Below are positions 24,360-33,443 of a DNA stretch of 64,000 nt, piece after piece. The notes beneath the pieces are model-generated. The model ran no database searches, had not been told where the DNA came from, and was given only the letters and a program-made list of their open reading frames with translations. Location: assembly GCF_022347545.1 (NCBI RefSeq), contig NZ_JAKREW010000006.1:124001-188000 (forward strand), given 5' to 3'. The position numbers and the translations under genes were made by a program. The DNA comes from Terribium retamae. Its GTDB lineage: Bacteria; Pseudomonadota; Alphaproteobacteria; Rhizobiales; Rhizobiaceae. The first letter of the stretch is position 1. Every line of letters begins with the position of its first letter.

Positions 24360-25589
24360 CTAGGCTGCCCTTGCCGTCACGGCATCGAGCCAGCGGCGCG
24401 GGTCGTTCTCGCGCCGCTGGCTGCGGCCCAGCGATACGCAAAGATCGGCAAGCGCGTTCAGATTGTGTACGGGTCGGAATTCGTCGACATGCGGCAGCAT
24501 CGCCCGCACACCGCGCGCACGTGCCTCAAAACCATCGAAGCGCAGCAATGGGTTCAGCCAGATCAGGCGACGGCAGGATTTGTGCAGGCGCTCCATTTCG
24601 CCGGCGAGCCCGTCGACATCATCGCGCTCCAGCCCATCGGTGATCAGAAGCACGACCGCCCCCTGGCCCAGCACACGCCGCGACCACAGCCGATTGAAGT
24701 CGGCAAGCGTCTGGCCGATGCGGGTGCCGCCCGACCAGTCCTTCACAGCAGCAGAGGCATCGGCGAGAGCCTGATCCGGATCGCGATGCCGCATCTGGCG
24801 TGTCAAATTGGTCAGCCGCGTGCCGAAGACGAAGGCATGCACGCGCCGTCGTTTCTCCGTCAACGCATGCAGGAAATGCAGGAAGATGCGCGTGTACTGG
24901 CTCATCGAGCCGGAAATATCGGCTAGCACCACCAGCGGAGGGTGGATCTCACGCGGCGAGCGGAACTTCGGCAGGATCAGCGCCCCGCCGGTGCGCGCCG
25001 ACGCCCGCATCATGGCGCGTGGATCGACTCGTCGGCCGGATGAATCAGCCTTGAAGCGCCGCGTCGCCACCATGTCGAACGGCAGGCGCAATTCCGAGAT
25101 CGCCCTGCGGGCATCGACCAATTCTGCCGCGCTCATCTGCGCGAAATCCTTGCCGCGCAGCATTTCATTGCCGGAGACCGTGAAGCGCGCATCGATTTCG
25201 ATGTCCGGCACCTCGCGCGGCGGCGTCGCGTTCTGATGTCCTTCGAACATCGCGTCGCTTACCCGGCTCTCAGCGGCGCGCGGCTTCTGACGTTCGCGAT
25301 TCTCCAGTGCCACCGGTGAAAACATGGCGAGCAGTTTTTCGACGAGTTCACGCGACTTCCAGAACAGGCGGAATGCCTCGTCGAATGTGGCGTGATCCTC
25401 ATGGCGCGTGACCAGCACCGCGTGCAGGGTCCAGTAGAAGTCGTCGCGGCTGCCGATGCCGGCGGTGAGCACCGCCTCCATGGCGTCCTTCACCGACGCA
25501 GGCCCGACCCGCATGCCCGCCTTGCGCAGAGCTCGCGCGAAATAGACGATGTTGTCAGCGATCCGGCCTTCCGGCTGGCTGCCTTTCAT
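24360..25589 (-). CDS. coxE: CoxE-like VWA domain protein
   Basis: A 409-residue protein with a von Willebrand A domain near residues 215-400. The metal-ion-dependent adhesion site DISGSMS (Asp224, Ser226, Ser228) is intact, as are WSGGTRIG and LITDGLERDD. The N-terminal 210 residues match the CoxE family. Together with the MoxR-type ATPase it forms the chaperone pair that sulfurates the CuMo cluster of CO dehydrogenase or matures related enzymes. It starts 6 bases after the coxD-like stop. Confidence 0.88.
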   Translation of the reverse strand: MKGSQPEGRIADNIVYFARALRKAGMRVGPASVKDAMEAVLTAGIGSRDDFYWTLHAVLVTRHEDHATFDEAFRLFWKSRELVEKLLAMFSPVALENRERQKPRAAESRVSDAMFEGHQNATPPREVPDIEIDARFTVSGNEMLRGKDFAQMSAAELVDARRAISELRLPFDMVATRRFKADSSGRRVDPRAMMRASARTGGALILPKFRSPREIHPPLVVLADISGSMSQYTRIFLHFLHALTEKRRRVHAFVFGTRLTNLTRQMRHRDPDQALADASAAVKDWSGGTRIGQTLADFNRLWSRRVLGQGAVVLLITDGLERDDVDGLAGEMERLHKSCRRLIWLNPLLRFDGFEARARGVRAMLPHVDEFRPVHNLNALADLCVSLGRSQRRENDPRRWLDAVTARAA

Positions 25590-25595
25590 TTGATC

Positions 25596-26528
<933 letters not shown>

Positions 26529-26552
26529 CCTGGCTCCGTGAGTGCCCGCTTC

Positions 26553-27047
26553 CTAGTCCTGCAGGATGCGGTAGCCGCGGTTATGATAGATAAGCGGCTT
26601 CAAATTATCGCCGATGCGCAGACCTGTCACCTTGCCAAAAAGCACACGATGGGTGGCCAAGTCCTTGGTATCGAACAGTTCGCAGTCGAAAACAGCGAGC
26701 GCGTCTGACAGCGTCGGGGCACCTGTCGATATCGTATCCCATTGCCCGAGAGCGAAGCGATCCTCAAGCGAAAGACCGGTTATGCCCGAGAAGCCGGCAG
26801 ACAACGGCTGATGATGCGAAGACAAGGTATTCAGCGCGAAATTGCCGTTCTGGACGAATGCCTCGTTCTTAGGATTGACCCGGTTGAGGCACACCAGCAC
26901 CATCGGCGGCGTGTCCGATACCGAACAGGCTGCTATGACGGTGGCGCCACGTCGGCCGGCGACCCCATCGGTGGTAATCACGTGGACGTGGCCGGCAAAA
27001 TGGCTCATCGCGTCGCGATAGGCTTGCGGCTCGACATTGTTCTTCAT
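26553..27047 (-). CDS. Flavin reductase family protein (RutF-like)
   Basis: A 164-residue FMN-binding split-barrel protein: FAGHVHVITTDGVAGRRGAT, AACSVSDTPPMVLVCLNRVN, and NFALNTLSS are diagnostic. It would reduce FMN with NADH and hand FMNH2 to a monooxygenase. No monooxygenase lies nearby. The gene is 25 bases ahead of coxD on the same strand, so it may be the first gene of that operon. ATG 27047 is used; a TTG six bases upstream is the alternative. Confidence 0.86.
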   Translation of the reverse strand: MKNNVEPQAYRDAMSHFAGHVHVITTDGVAGRRGATVIAACSVSDTPPMVLVCLNRVNPKNEAFVQNGNFALNTLSSHHQPLSAGFSGITGLSLEDRFALGQWDTISTGAPTLSDALAVFDCELFDTKDLATHRVLFGKVTGLRIGDNLKPLIYHNRGYRILQD

Positions 27048-27156
27048 CAACACAGGCGATTTCCAGACATCAAACCCCCACCGCTATATATGGCTGTACC
27101 TTGCGCACCACAAGCGAAGTGGTTGATGCGGCTTGTCGAAATTGCCTTGTTGCACC

Positions 27157-27180
27157 AAGACCTAGCAGCCTTTAGGTCTT
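27157..27180. repeat. Perfect 8-8-8 inverted repeat upstream of the binding protein
   Basis: AAGACCTA (27157-27164), eight bases, then TAGGTCTT (27173-27180). It lies 46 bases upstream of the ATG at 27226 and 110 bases from the divergent flavin reductase. It may be an operator. A terminator is unlikely because no gene ends here and there is no U-tract. Confidence 0.5.
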
Positions 27181-27225
27181 GACCGAAGCTGGTCCTGTGG
27201 TCAGCGGGGGAGACAATTCATCGGT

Positions 27226-28311
27226 ATGCGACTGCCGCACGCACTCATAGCCCCACTGGGCGGCCTGCTTGCCGGGTTGATCTTGACCGGCGCAACCATT
27301 GCCGCTCCACTCAACATCGGCGTTGCGGCACCTTTAACCGGCTCCTCTACAATCCTCGGGCGGCAGATCGAATACGGTATCCGGCTGGGCGCCGGCACTG
27401 TCGGTGCCGAAACAACCCTTGTCGACGACAGATGCAACGCCGAAGGAGGTGCGGCAGCCGCCGCGCAATTCGTATCTCGCAAGGTTGATGCCGTCGTCGG
27501 TTTCCTGTGCACAGAGGCGATCGAGGCAGCCATGCCGATCCTGAAACAGGCCGGCATTCCGGTGATCACGCTCGGAGTGCGCACGGAAAGTCTCACGGAC
27601 CGACGCGCCAAGACTGGCTGGCCGGTATTTCGGCTCGGTCCACGTGGAGACGCAGAACGCGATGCTGCCGGCATGATCCTGTCCAAGCTGTGGCGCCAAG
27701 CATCTTTTGCCGTCGTCGATGACGGCACTATCTATGGGCGCGAATTGGCAGAGGCGGTGCGCGTCGCGACGCAGCAAGCCGCGCTGAAACCGGTGTTCAC
27801 CGACACGTTCCGCCCCGAGCTCGACAACCAGGTCGGGCTGGTCGGCCGTCTGCGCAAAGCCGGAGCCGACGCCGTCTTTGTCGGAGGCGACGGCCGCGAC
27901 GTGGCCATTATGGCCCGTGACGCTGCCAAGCTGGGCTCAGAAATGGTCTTCGCCGGCGGCGAGGCGCTGCGCGAAGCCGCAAGTGAGCTGCCTTACGCGA
28001 CCGGCACCTTGATGATCGCCATGCCGGAATGGGCAGATGTGGCGGACAAGAAGACGTTGGATCTCTTCTCCACTGGCAAGCTCCAGCCCGAAGGCTACGC
28101 GTTGCCCGCTTTTGCCGCCGTCGAGATCTTGGATGCGGCCAAGAAAGCGTCCGAAGCCGATGGCAAACCGCTGCCGGCTTTATTGTCCGGCCGGACTTTC
28201 ACGACATCCATCGGCCCTGTCGCCTTCGACCAGAAAGGCGACCTGACCCACAATCCCTATCGTGCCTTTCGCTTTGACGGCACACGCTTCGTCCCTCTCG
28301 AGGAGCAATGA
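27226..28311 (+). CDS. Periplasmic branched-chain amino acid/amide-type binding protein
   Basis: A 361-residue Peripla_BP_6 protein with a signal peptide (HALIAPLGGLLAGLILTGATIAA). The mature part shows LNIGVAAPLTGSSTILGRQIEYG, DRCNAEGGAAAAAQFVSRKV (with a Cys pair in VDDRCN and GFLCTEA), and the second-lobe VFVGGDGRDVAIMARDA. It would bind an amino acid, peptide or amide. No permease or ATPase is nearby; instead its stop overlaps the start of a P1 peptidase (ATGATG/TGA). Spacing of GGGGGAG to the ATG is rather long at 13 bases. Confidence 0.86.
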   Translation: MRLPHALIAPLGGLLAGLILTGATIAAPLNIGVAAPLTGSSTILGRQIEYGIRLGAGTVGAETTLVDDRCNAEGGAAAAAQFVSRKVDAVVGFLCTEAIEAAMPILKQAGIPVITLGVRTESLTDRRAKTGWPVFRLGPRGDAERDAAGMILSKLWRQASFAVVDDGTIYGRELAEAVRVATQQAALKPVFTDTFRPELDNQVGLVGRLRKAGADAVFVGGDGRDVAIMARDAAKLGSEMVFAGGEALREAASELPYATGTLMIAMPEWADVADKKTLDLFSTGKLQPEGYALPAFAAVEILDAAKKASEADGKPLPALLSGRTFTTSIGPVAFDQKGDLTHNPYRAFRFDGTRFVPLEEQ

Positions 28312-29318
28312 TGTTTCGCACCGGTCAACGCAACCTGATCACCGACGTGGCCGGCTTGCGTGTCGGCAACGCCGGGGACGCCAAGCTGAAGTCGGGGAGC
28401 ACGGTCCTTGTTTGCGACGAGCCGGCGGTGGCCGGCGTGCAGGTCTTGGGCGGCGCACCGGGTACGCGTGAGACGGATCTGCTGGAGCCGTACAATTCGG
28501 TCGAGACCATCAATGCGCTGGTGCTTTCCGGCGGCTCCGCCTTCGGTCTCGATGCCGCTTCCGGCGTGCAGGCAGCACTGCGCGAACAACGTATCGGCTT
28601 CGAGGTCGCGGGCTTCCGCGTACCAATCGTGCCGGCAGCGATCCTGTTCGACCTCCCCAACAACGGCGACAAGAATTGGGGCCGTTATCCGCCCTATCGC
28701 GAATTCGGGCATGAAGCAGCGCTTGCGGCGTCAGCGGATTTCGAAATCGGCACCGCCGGCGCGGGTATCGGAGCCCTGACTTCCGGCCTGAAGGGCGGGC
28801 TCGGCTCCGCTTCGACCTTGCTGGACAACGGCATCACCGTCGGCGCTCTGGTTGCCGCCAATTCGACGGGTTCGGTGACGGTCGGCCGTAGCCGCCATTT
28901 CTGGGCAGCTCCCTTCGAGATCGACAACGAATTCGGCGGGCTGAGCTATCCTTGTCCCCTGCCCGAAGACAGCCGGCAAATCCGGTTGAAGTTCCGCGAC
29001 AATCCGGTCGGCGCCAACACCACTATCGCAATCATCGCAACGGACGCGGTGTTGCCCAAAGCCGCAGCCAAGCGGCTTGCAATCGCAGCGCATGATGGCT
29101 TCGCCCGCGCCATCTGGCCGACACACACGCCAGTGGACGGAGACCTCGTCTTCGGCCTGGCGACAGGCAGAAGCGGTATCGCACCCTCCCCGGTCGAAGC
29201 CATAGACCTCTATGCCGCAGCCGGCGCCACCATGGCACGGGCGATTGCGCGTGCCGTCTACAATGCCACACCGTCGGCAGGTGACCTTTTTCCAACCTGG
29301 TCTTCGTTGAAAGGCTGA
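28308..29318 (+). CDS. P1 family (DmpA/NylC-type) Ntn hydrolase
   Basis: A 336-residue N-terminal nucleophile hydrolase precursor. The GANTTIAIIATDAV motif places the autocleavage site between Asn237 and Thr238, and upstream LSGGSAFGLDAASGV and NNGDKNWG blocks are typical. Members are aminopeptidases, beta-peptidases or nylon oligomer hydrolases that self-process into two chains. No signal peptide is seen, so the enzyme is cytosolic. ATG 28308 overlaps the binding protein stop; ATG 28311 is equally possible (AGGAG at 28301). The pair suggests capture and hydrolysis of an amide-containing compound. Confidence 0.88.
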   Translation: MMFRTGQRNLITDVAGLRVGNAGDAKLKSGSTVLVCDEPAVAGVQVLGGAPGTRETDLLEPYNSVETINALVLSGGSAFGLDAASGVQAALREQRIGFEVAGFRVPIVPAAILFDLPNNGDKNWGRYPPYREFGHEAALAASADFEIGTAGAGIGALTSGLKGGLGSASTLLDNGITVGALVAANSTGSVTVGRSRHFWAAPFEIDNEFGGLSYPCPLPEDSRQIRLKFRDNPVGANTTIAIIATDAVLPKAAAKRLAIAAHDGFARAIWPTHTPVDGDLVFGLATGRSGIAPSPVEAIDLYAAAGATMARAIARAVYNATPSAGDLFPTWSSLKG

Positions 29319-29376
29319 GTGTACAGCGACCGGCGCTGGCATGCATATTGCGGCCGGAGTTCGAGAGGAGCAAATG

Positions 29377-30201
29377 ATGCGGCTAGCGAAACTCATAGAG
29401 GAATTCCAGGAAAAGTGCGCAGCGGTTTTCCGTCTGGAATTACGCAAAAACAAAGAGTTAAAGCGGCTTCGCGTTTTCGTGAAAAACGCGAACGCTGTCG
29501 GCTTGGCAAGCGTGCTTTGGTTGGGGACCGGCGTCGCCTGGGCTGGGGATGTTGCGCAATTGCAAATCCTCGGGTTCAGCAAAGGCGGCGGCATTTTTGC
29601 CTTCGAAGAATACGGCGTTCAGGACGGCTCCGGCTTTCCCTACGCCAATCGCTACTACATCGACACCGCTACTGACACTTTCGTCAAAGGAACGCCGGTG
29701 CGTGTGCGGCTCGATGACGAGAATGCCACCTTGGAAGCGGCCCGCAACAAGGCGCGCGAACGGGGCGAGGCGGTTGTCAAGCAGGCCGAACTTGACGCCA
29801 ATGCGGGTGTTACCGCCGGCAGCAACCCGGTGACCGAACTGTCGGCTGACCCGCAGCGCATGGTCGTGAATCCGCGCCCCGTCTTTCCGGCGATCGATGA
29901 GCCGATGGAATTCCGGCTGAACGAATTCGCGCTACAAGGCGACGACGTCTGCGCCAGCCAGGGCGAAACCAAGGGGTTTCGTCTGCTGCGTATCGAAGCC
30001 AGCGCCAATGGCACGACGAAGTTGTTGCACGAGGACAAATCCATCCCGAAAAGCCGCGGCTGCCCAAATGGCTACGGCATCGGCGCGGTGCAGGCTTATG
30101 GTGGCGATGGCCTGTCGGCTTATGCCGTGCTGATCTGGACCCGCGGTTACGGCTTCGAAGGCCCGGACTATCGCTGGATTGCGGTGACCGGGCGGCTGTG
30201 A
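29377..30201 (+). CDS. DUF2259 secreted protein with an in-frame repeat in its signal-peptide region
   Basis: A 274-residue protein. From residue 41 on it reads VGLASVLWLGTGVAWA-GD, a hydrophobic core and cleavage site, then DUF2259 (QLQILGFSKGGGIFAFEEYG, FPYANRYYIDTATD, IWTRGYGFEGPDYRWIAVTG). Residues 8-40 are encoded by a bipartite palindromic repeat (29398-29496). Removing it would leave MRLAKLI joined to VGLASVLW, a normal signal peptide. Export is therefore doubtful, or the long n-region is tolerated. Start 29377 is favoured over 29374 by AGGAG spacing. It is coupled to the next gene by GTGA. Confidence 0.8.
   Translation: MRLAKLIEEFQEKCAAVFRLELRKNKELKRLRVFVKNANAVGLASVLWLGTGVAWAGDVAQLQILGFSKGGGIFAFEEYGVQDGSGFPYANRYYIDTATDTFVKGTPVRVRLDDENATLEAARNKARERGEAVVKQAELDANAGVTAGSNPVTELSADPQRMVVNPRPVFPAIDEPMEFRLNEFALQGDDVCASQGETKGFRLLRIEASANGTTKLLHEDKSIPKSRGCPNGYGIGAVQAYGGDGLSAYAVLIWTRGYGFEGPDYRWIAVTGRL
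29398..29496 (+). repeat. Bipartite palindromic repeat, copy B, inside the DUF2259 gene
   Basis: Two hairpins joined by an A-rich linker: AATTCCAG (29402-29409) with CTGGAATT (29434-29441), inner GGAAAA with TTTTCC; then AGCG-GC-TTCGCGTTTT (29462-29477) with AAAACGCGAA-CGCT (29483-29496). The linker and second hairpin resemble copies at 9413-9508 and 44141-44245; the first hairpin differs, so it is a sister subtype. The length of 99 bases is divisible by three, keeping the host gene open. Confidence 0.82.
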
Positions 30202-30734
30202 GCGCTTCCGCCCCACCAGTTCCAATCATCCGCGCGCGCGGTGCGGTAGCGGCACGTATGCGCCTGGCCCTCCCAACATTGCCTACCGCGCTTTTCGGCG
30301 CCCTTACCTGGGCCTTTTTGATGGGTACAAGCGCCTTTGCCAAACTGTGGATGGCCGAATGGCAGACGCCAGGCGGCATCGTGACGGTCGTCCTTTTGTT
30401 TGCTGCCGGCGCCGCCCTCGCCTTTCCGCTCGGCCTGTATACCGCACGGCTTATTTCGCTTGGCCGATCCGGCGAAGTTGCCTTTGCCGCCCTGTTTGCT
30501 TGCCTGCTCGCGGCAACGCTTGGTTTCACCGCTGGGCTCTATGTCCTGCAGTATCGCTCCTATTATGCCGAATGGCATGGCACGCCCTTCAGCGTGCGCT
30601 GGTTCCTTCAGTTCGCCTTTACCAGTGCAGGCGCGCTCTACCAGTTCGCCATCCTCGGCATTCGCTTCTATTTCCCGCTCGGATTCATTGCACTGTTTGC
30701 TGCCGGACTGTGGTTTGTCCGTCAGCCGCGTTGA
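30198..30734 (+). CDS. Small integral membrane protein, unknown function
   Basis: A 178-residue protein with about four hydrophobic helices (LPTALFGALTWAFLMGTSAF; IVTVVLLFAAGAALAFPLGLY; VAFAALFACLLAATLGFTAG; FAILGIRFYFPLGFIALFAAG). No family recognised. The GTG start at 30198 overlaps the DUF2259 stop (GTGA), so the two are co-translated; an ATG at 30258 is the alternative. It may be a membrane partner of the DUF2259 protein, by context only. Confidence 0.7.
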   Translation: MSASAPPVPIIRARGAVAARMRLALPTLPTALFGALTWAFLMGTSAFAKLWMAEWQTPGGIVTVVLLFAAGAALAFPLGLYTARLISLGRSGEVAFAALFACLLAATLGFTAGLYVLQYRSYYAEWHGTPFSVRWFLQFAFTSAGALYQFAILGIRFYFPLGFIALFAAGLWFVRQPR

Positions 30735-30795
30735 GCATTTTCTTCTGCTCTGTTAGGAGGCGGCGTAAGTTTTCCCGAGACATCAGGACGGACCG

Positions 30796-32097
30796 ATGAT
30801 CCCACGCTATTCCCGGCCGGAAATGGTCGCCATCTGGTCGCCGGAAACACGCTTCCGCATCTGGTTCGAGATCGAGGCTTATGCCTGCGACGCACTAGCG
30901 GAACTCGGCGTCATTCCGAAAGAAGCCGCCAAGACCATCTGGGAGAAAGGTGGCGCAGCCAAATTCGACGTCGACAAGATCGACGAGATCGAACGCGTCA
31001 CCAAGCATGACGTCATCGCCTTCCTGACGCACCTGGCTGAATTCGTCGGCCCCGATTCACGTTTCATCCACCAGGGCATGACCTCGTCCGACGTCCTCGA
31101 CACGTGCCTAGCCGTGCAGCTCACCCGCGCCAGCGACATCCTGCTGGCCGACATTGATGCCTTGCTGGCGGCATTGAAGCGTCGCGCCTTCGAACACAAG
31201 GACACCGTCACCATCGGCCGCAGCCATGGCATCCATGCCGAGCCGACCACCTTCGGCGTCAAGCTGGCGCAGGCCTATGCCGAATTCAGCCGCTGCCGCG
31301 AGCGTCTCGTCCATGCGCGCGAGGATATCGCCACCTGCGCGATTTCCGGCGCCGTCGGCACCTTCGCCAACATCGAACCCTATGTCGAAGAGCATGTCGC
31401 CAAGAAACTTGGCCTGAAGCCGGAGCCGGTGTCGACACAGGTCATCCCACGCGACCGTCACGCCATGTTCTTTGCCACGCTCGGCGTCATCGCCTCGTCG
31501 GTGGAGCGCCTGGCCACCGAAATTCGCCATCTGCAGCGCACTGAAGTGCTGGAAGCGGAAGAATACTTCTCGCCCGGACAGAAGGGCTCGTCAGCGATGC
31601 CGCACAAGCGCAACCCTGTGCTGACCGAGAACCTCACCGGACTGGCCCGGCTGGTGCGTGGCATGGCTCTGCCTGCGATGGAAAATGTGGCGCTCTGGCA
31701 CGAACGTGACATCTCGCACTCATCTGTCGAGCGCATGATCGGGCCGGATGCGACGGTAACACTCGACTTCGCCTTGGCGCGGCTCACCGGTGTTGTCGAC
31801 AAGCTGCTTGTCTATCCGGAAAACATGGACAAGAACCTCAACAAGTTCCGCGGACTGGTCCACTCGCAGCGCGTGTTGCTGGCTTTGACGCAAGCCGGCG
31901 TCTCCCGCGAGGATGCTTATCGGCTCGTCCAGCGCAATGCCATGAAGGTCTGGGAACAGGGCGCTGATTTCCTCGAGGAACTGCTTGCCGACGAGGAAGT
32001 GACGGCGGCACTATCGGAAGCTGAAATCCGCGAGAAATTCGACCTCGGCTACCATACGAAGCATGTCGACACGATCTTCAAGCGCGTCTTTGGATAA
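30796..32097 (+). CDS. purB: Adenylosuccinate lyase
   Basis: A 433-residue enzyme of the fumarase/aspartase superfamily that splits SAICAR and adenylosuccinate, releasing fumarate, in purine synthesis. It opens MIPRYSRPEMVAIW, carries THLAEFVGPDSRFIHQGMTSSD, TIGRSHGIHAEP, and the signature GSSAMPHKRNPV with its catalytic Ser loop. Length equals the Bacillus-type enzyme. It precedes a metallophosphoesterase with a gap of 6 bases. Other pur genes follow from 36621. Confidence 0.97.
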   Translation: MIPRYSRPEMVAIWSPETRFRIWFEIEAYACDALAELGVIPKEAAKTIWEKGGAAKFDVDKIDEIERVTKHDVIAFLTHLAEFVGPDSRFIHQGMTSSDVLDTCLAVQLTRASDILLADIDALLAALKRRAFEHKDTVTIGRSHGIHAEPTTFGVKLAQAYAEFSRCRERLVHAREDIATCAISGAVGTFANIEPYVEEHVAKKLGLKPEPVSTQVIPRDRHAMFFATLGVIASSVERLATEIRHLQRTEVLEAEEYFSPGQKGSSAMPHKRNPVLTENLTGLARLVRGMALPAMENVALWHERDISHSSVERMIGPDATVTLDFALARLTGVVDKLLVYPENMDKNLNKFRGLVHSQRVLLALTQAGVSREDAYRLVQRNAMKVWEQGADFLEELLADEEVTAALSEAEIREKFDLGYHTKHVDTIFKRVFG

Positions 32098-32103
32098 CAC
32101 GTC

Positions 32104-32838
32104 ATGCGGCTGGCAGTCGTTTCCGATATCCACGGCAATCTGCGCGCACTGGAAGCGGTGCACCGTGAGATCAAGGCCGCCGCGCCCGACCTGATCGTCA
32201 ATCTGGGCGACTGCCTGTCCGGCCCGCTTTGGCCGGAGGAAACCGCACAATATCTTGCCGCTCACGGCTGGCCGACCGTGCGCGGCAATCATGATCGGGA
32301 ACTTGCCGAAACGCCGGCTGCCGAACTCGACACGATCGATGCCTTTGCGCATCGTCATCTCAGCAAGGCTTCGCAGGACTGGCTTTCTGCTTTACCGGCC
32401 ACGATGAGCGTAGAGTCGGATATCTTTCTTTGCCACGGCAGTCCGTCCAGCGACGAAATCTTTCTGCTGGAGGACGACGGTGGCAATCACTTCTTCCCAT
32501 CCACAGAGAGCGCGGTCCGGCTCAAGCTGGGCAATGTCACAGCGGAACTGGTGTTGTGCGGTCATTCGCACACGCCGCGCGTTGTCCAGGCCACCAAGGA
32601 TCAGAGCATCCTCAACCCGGGCAGCGTCGGCGTGCAGGCTTTTCCAGGTCTAACCGCTACCGGCAGCCCGCACGCGCGTTACGCGCTGGCCACACGCCGG
32701 AACGGCAGGTGGTCATTCGAACTGCGCGCCATCGATTATGATTGGGCGGAGGCCGCTCGCCGTGCCGACGCCGCTGGCTTCACCAACTGGGCGCACGGGC
32801 TCTCGACTGGCTTCGCAGCCGACGCCATCGGCACCTGA
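32104..32838 (+). CDS. Metallophosphoesterase (YfcE/MJ0936-like)
   Basis: A 244-residue calcineurin-like phosphoesterase with all metal motifs: SDIHGN (residues 7-12), NLGDCLSGP, RGNHDRE, HGSPSS and GHSHTP. The type includes phosphodiesterases on cyclic or linear nucleotides. It starts 6 bases after purB, indicating an operon. The physiological substrate is unknown; a link to nucleotide metabolism is suggested only by context. Confidence 0.87.
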   Translation: MRLAVVSDIHGNLRALEAVHREIKAAAPDLIVNLGDCLSGPLWPEETAQYLAAHGWPTVRGNHDRELAETPAAELDTIDAFAHRHLSKASQDWLSALPATMSVESDIFLCHGSPSSDEIFLLEDDGGNHFFPSTESAVRLKLGNVTAELVLCGHSHTPRVVQATKDQSILNPGSVGVQAFPGLTATGSPHARYALATRRNGRWSFELRAIDYDWAEAARRADAAGFTNWAHGLSTGFAADAIGT

Positions 32839-32947
32839 CACATCGGTGATAAAACCAGATAGCGGGTTAATGCCAAGGCTTCATGTCTGTTTTGGCGCGA
32901 TGTTGTCGGAAGAGAAACTGCAGGAAGACCCGGCTAAAAGGTCGCCT

Positions 32948-33442
32948 TCATCCGCCGAAAGCGCGAACAAAGCTGAGCGCACCGCGCGGCACGGGTCCAC
33001 GCAGCACCAGCCGCTGTACATATCTTGTATCGATATCCAGGTAAGTCAGCTGTCCATCGCTCACGAAGCCAGCATGGCTGTATACATCCGGACTTCCGAT
33101 CAGCGCACATCCGCTGGCGCCCTGCTCATCGAGCAGCTTCAACCCAGCAGCGATCAACGCCTTGCCGATACCCTGGCGCTGCCTGCCGGGCTTGACCGAT
33201 ATCGGGCCGAGGCCAAACCAGTTGTCATCGACTCCGTCGATAGTTACCCGGGAAAACGCCACATGGCCGACGATTTCGCCGCCGTCCTCAGCGACCAGAG
33301 AAATTGCCAGATCGCCATCCGCACGGAGGGTTCGAATGATATCGGCTTCCGTATCGTCGCTGAACGGCATCGGCTTGAACGCAGCCCAGGTAAGCTCATG
33401 GATCGCGTCATGATCAGCGGGCGTTTCGGACCGGATCAACAT
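32948..33442 (-). CDS. GNAT family N-acetyltransferase (YhbS-like)
   Basis: A 164-residue acetyltransferase: MLIRSETPADHDAIHELTWA, the acetyl-CoA loop VKPGRQRQGIGKALI, and a CALIGSPDVYSHAGF segment typical of the YhbS branch. Substrate unknown. It begins one base after the VOC gene's stop, so both form an operon. It converges with the metallophosphoesterase. Confidence 0.88.
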   Translation of the reverse strand: MLIRSETPADHDAIHELTWAAFKPMPFSDDTEADIIRTLRADGDLAISLVAEDGGEIVGHVAFSRVTIDGVDDNWFGLGPISVKPGRQRQGIGKALIAAGLKLLDEQGASGCALIGSPDVYSHAGFVSDGQLTYLDIDTRYVQRLVLRGPVPRGALSFVRAFGG

Positions 33443-33443
33443 G

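Noticed and set aside
33388..33400. Second GGTTCGAAT string
   Set aside because: It is within the coding region of the GNAT gene at 32948-33442 and has no tRNA-like flanks.
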